5,750 nt of DNA, from positions 1 to 5,750 of the forward strand of contig JBHIFE010000086.1 in the NCBI GenBank assembly GCA_046760985.1. Reading direction: 5' to 3'. Under the pieces are notes generated by a model. It ran no database searches and was not told where the DNA came from. It saw only the letters and a program-made list of their open reading frames with translations. Within the stretch, counting starts at the first letter, position 1. Each line of letters starts with the position of its first letter. The stretch is from JBHIFE01 sp046760985 (GTDB taxonomy: Bacteria > Chloroflexota > Dehalococcoidia > Dehalococcoidales > RBG-16-60-22). Of this stretch, positions 4,377 through 5,750 are shown piece after piece. Made by a program: the position numbers and the translations under genes.

Positions 4377-5627
4377 TTGTATCGGGCACCACGGGGAACT
4401 TCAGACATCTTGCCAGAGGAGCAAGCCTGCTGGCGCTACATAGAGCAAAAAGTAGCTAATATCTGCCAACTCTATGGCTATGAGCGTATTGATTGCCCCG
4501 CTTTTGAGGATACCAGGCTCTTTACCCGCAGTGTCGGCGAAGAAACCGATATCGTAAAAAAGGAAATGTATACCTTCGCCGATAAAGGCGGCAACAAAAT
4601 AACCTTGAGACCAGAAGGCACAGCACCAGTGTGTCGTGCCTATCTAGAACACGGACTACATAATTTACCCCAGCCGGTAAAGCTGTATTATATTGCTTCC
4701 ATTTTCAGATACGAAAGACCCCAGGCGGGAAGATACCGGCAGCACTATCAGTTCGGCTACGAAGCTATTGGCGATGACGACCCCACCCTTGATGCTGAGG
4801 TCATTGACATGACTTGGCAATTCTTCTCGTCTTTAAACCTTCGTCATCTGTCACTGCAACTCAATAGCATCGGCTGTAAGCAGTGCCGCCCCGGCTATTT
4901 AAGCGTCCTGAAGGATTATTACGCTAACTACAAACAACAGCTTTGCGCCGATTGCAAAATCAGACTAGACCGAAACCCCCTCCGCCTCCTTGATTGTAAA
5001 AAGCCGTCATGCCAGCAAGCCGCCAACTCCGCTCCCAGAAGCATTGACCACCTCTGCCCTCAATGCGACACTCACTTCAACCGACTGAAGGGATACCTGA
5101 AGCTCCTGGAAATCCCCTTTGAAGTCAACCATCGCCTGGTCCGGGGTCTGGACTATTACACCAGAACCGTCTTTGAGGTTCAACCCCAGGGGGGTGGCGC
5201 CCAGAGCACCCTCGGTGGCGGTGGACGCTATGATGACCTGATTGAGGAACTGGGGGGTAAGCCGACACCAGCCATAGGCTTTGCCGCTGGCATAGAACGA
5301 ATAATACTCAATCTAAAGAAACAGAACGTTTCCGTCCCCCCCTTACCCCGACCACAGGTATTCATCGCCCATATCGGCGATGCCGCCAGAGCCGAAGCCA
5401 TAAAACTTGCCTCCCGGCTGAGACAGGCGGGCATTGGTATCACACTGGCTACTGGCAACAAGAGTCTTAAAGCCCAGTTAAGGCAGGCTAATAATCTTGG
5501 CGCCCGTTACACTGTAATCATCGGTGAGGAAGAAGTAAAAACTAGCACCATATCATTCCGGGATATGACCACCGCCCGGCAAAAAACCATCCCCCCCAGT
5601 GAATTACCACAACTACTGAAGCCTTAG
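4377..5627 (+). CDS. hisS: Histidyl-tRNA synthetase (HisRS)
   Basis: HisRS is a cytosolic class II synthetase that activates histidine with ATP and loads it onto tRNA-His. The 416 residues are a complete bacterial HisRS. The N terminus has the typical PRGTSDILPEE (5-15); LRPEGTA is at 77-83; motif 2 FRYERPQAGRYRQHYQFG spans 110-127; the histidine-binding loop RGLDYYTRT is at 256-264; the GGGGRYDDL block is at 280-288; and motif 3 lies around GFAAGIERI at 301-309. The C-terminal anticodon-binding domain runs from about 325. The insertion region carries paired cysteines at 167/170, 190/193, 207/212 and 227/230, a zinc-site-like pattern. The TTG start fits the family N terminus and the Shine-Dalgarno. 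It diverges from rel across a 354-base repeat-rich gap. No frameshift or missing core motif is seen. Confidence 0.97.
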   Translation: MYRAPRGTSDILPEEQACWRYIEQKVANICQLYGYERIDCPAFEDTRLFTRSVGEETDIVKKEMYTFADKGGNKITLRPEGTAPVCRAYLEHGLHNLPQPVKLYYIASIFRYERPQAGRYRQHYQFGYEAIGDDDPTLDAEVIDMTWQFFSSLNLRHLSLQLNSIGCKQCRPGYLSVLKDYYANYKQQLCADCKIRLDRNPLRLLDCKKPSCQQAANSAPRSIDHLCPQCDTHFNRLKGYLKLLEIPFEVNHRLVRGLDYYTRTVFEVQPQGGGAQSTLGGGGRYDDLIEELGGKPTPAIGFAAGIERIILNLKKQNVSVPPLPRPQVFIAHIGDAARAEAIKLASRLRQAGIGITLATGNKSLKAQLRQANNLGARYTVIIGEEEVKTSTISFRDMTTARQKTIPPSELPQLLKP

Positions 5628-5629
5628 TC

Positions 5630-5749
5630 AAATTTTAAATACTAATTTCTAAACTCTAAACAAATACAAAACACTAACGACTGAATGACCAAAGCGTTTA
5701 GGATTTAGAAATTATTTAGTATTTAGAATTTAGATATTAGGATTTGGAG
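5630..5749. repeat. AT-rich inverted repeat made of 7-base TTTAGRA-like units
   Basis: Just after the hisS stop, 5630-5661 and 5696-5731 are inverted copies: 29 of 32 aligned bases match, with a 4-base insertion in the right arm and a 34-base loop. The right arm and the bases beyond it read as 7-base units: TTTAGGA, TTTAGAA, (ATTA), TTTAGTA, TTTAGAA, TTTAGAT, ATTAGGA, TTTGGAG. The left arm shows the same register on the minus strand. It may act as a weak terminator-like structure for hisS but has no T run or GC stem. The element may continue beyond the window. Confidence 0.65.
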
Positions 5750-5750
5750 C

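Noticed and set aside
5228..5461. Open frame antisense to hisS (and 103-288 antisense to pyrK, 1211-1393 within yjbQ)
   Set aside because: Each is covered by a gene with clear family motifs; none has independent support.

Overview
The window looks like a bacterial housekeeping segment from Chloroflexota, most likely class Dehalococcoidia. This is an inference from the protein flavour and from my recollection that Dehalococcoides carries relA/spoT next to hisS; no database search was possible. Base composition is moderate, there is no phage or plasmid gene, and most genes start with TTG rather than ATG.

Layout, left to right. Positions 1-96 hold fragments of a G-rich intergenic repeat. Then come pyrK (+), the electron-transfer subunit of dihydroorotate dehydrogenase, and a 190-base repeat-rich gap with a terminator-like hairpin, further palindromes and a strong G-quadruplex motif. 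Next is a YjbQ/UPF0047-family gene (+). Its stop codon lies four bases from that of a convergent two-gene unit on the minus strand: relA/spoT (upstream) and rpsT (downstream), which overlap by 14 bases. A 354-base divergent gap separates relA from hisS (+). It holds outward-facing promoters with the same -35 hexamer and spacing on each side, and a dense cluster of palindromic repeats in the middle. After hisS the window ends in an AT-rich inverted repeat built of 7-base units.

How the genes relate: rel, rpsT and hisS belong to translation and its starvation response. Rel makes and degrades (p)ppGpp when uncharged tRNA accumulates, HisRS charges tRNA-His, and S20 is a small-subunit ribosomal protein. 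The coupling of rel to rpsT is the most unusual gene arrangement. PyrK (pyrimidine synthesis) and the YjbQ protein seem unrelated to these.

The points most worth a second look are: an Asp-to-Asn change at the HD-domain position equivalent to Asp82 of the Streptococcus Rel enzyme; a modular palindromic repeat family with paired (compensatory) changes, including a 32-base segment inverted across 3.2 kb with one mismatch; an 80-base MITE-like unit with perfect 10-base ends; and a four-tract G-quadruplex motif directly upstream of the yjbQ ribosome binding site. I found no CRISPR array, tRNA or rRNA gene, defence gene or transposase, and no convincing new multi-gene system.
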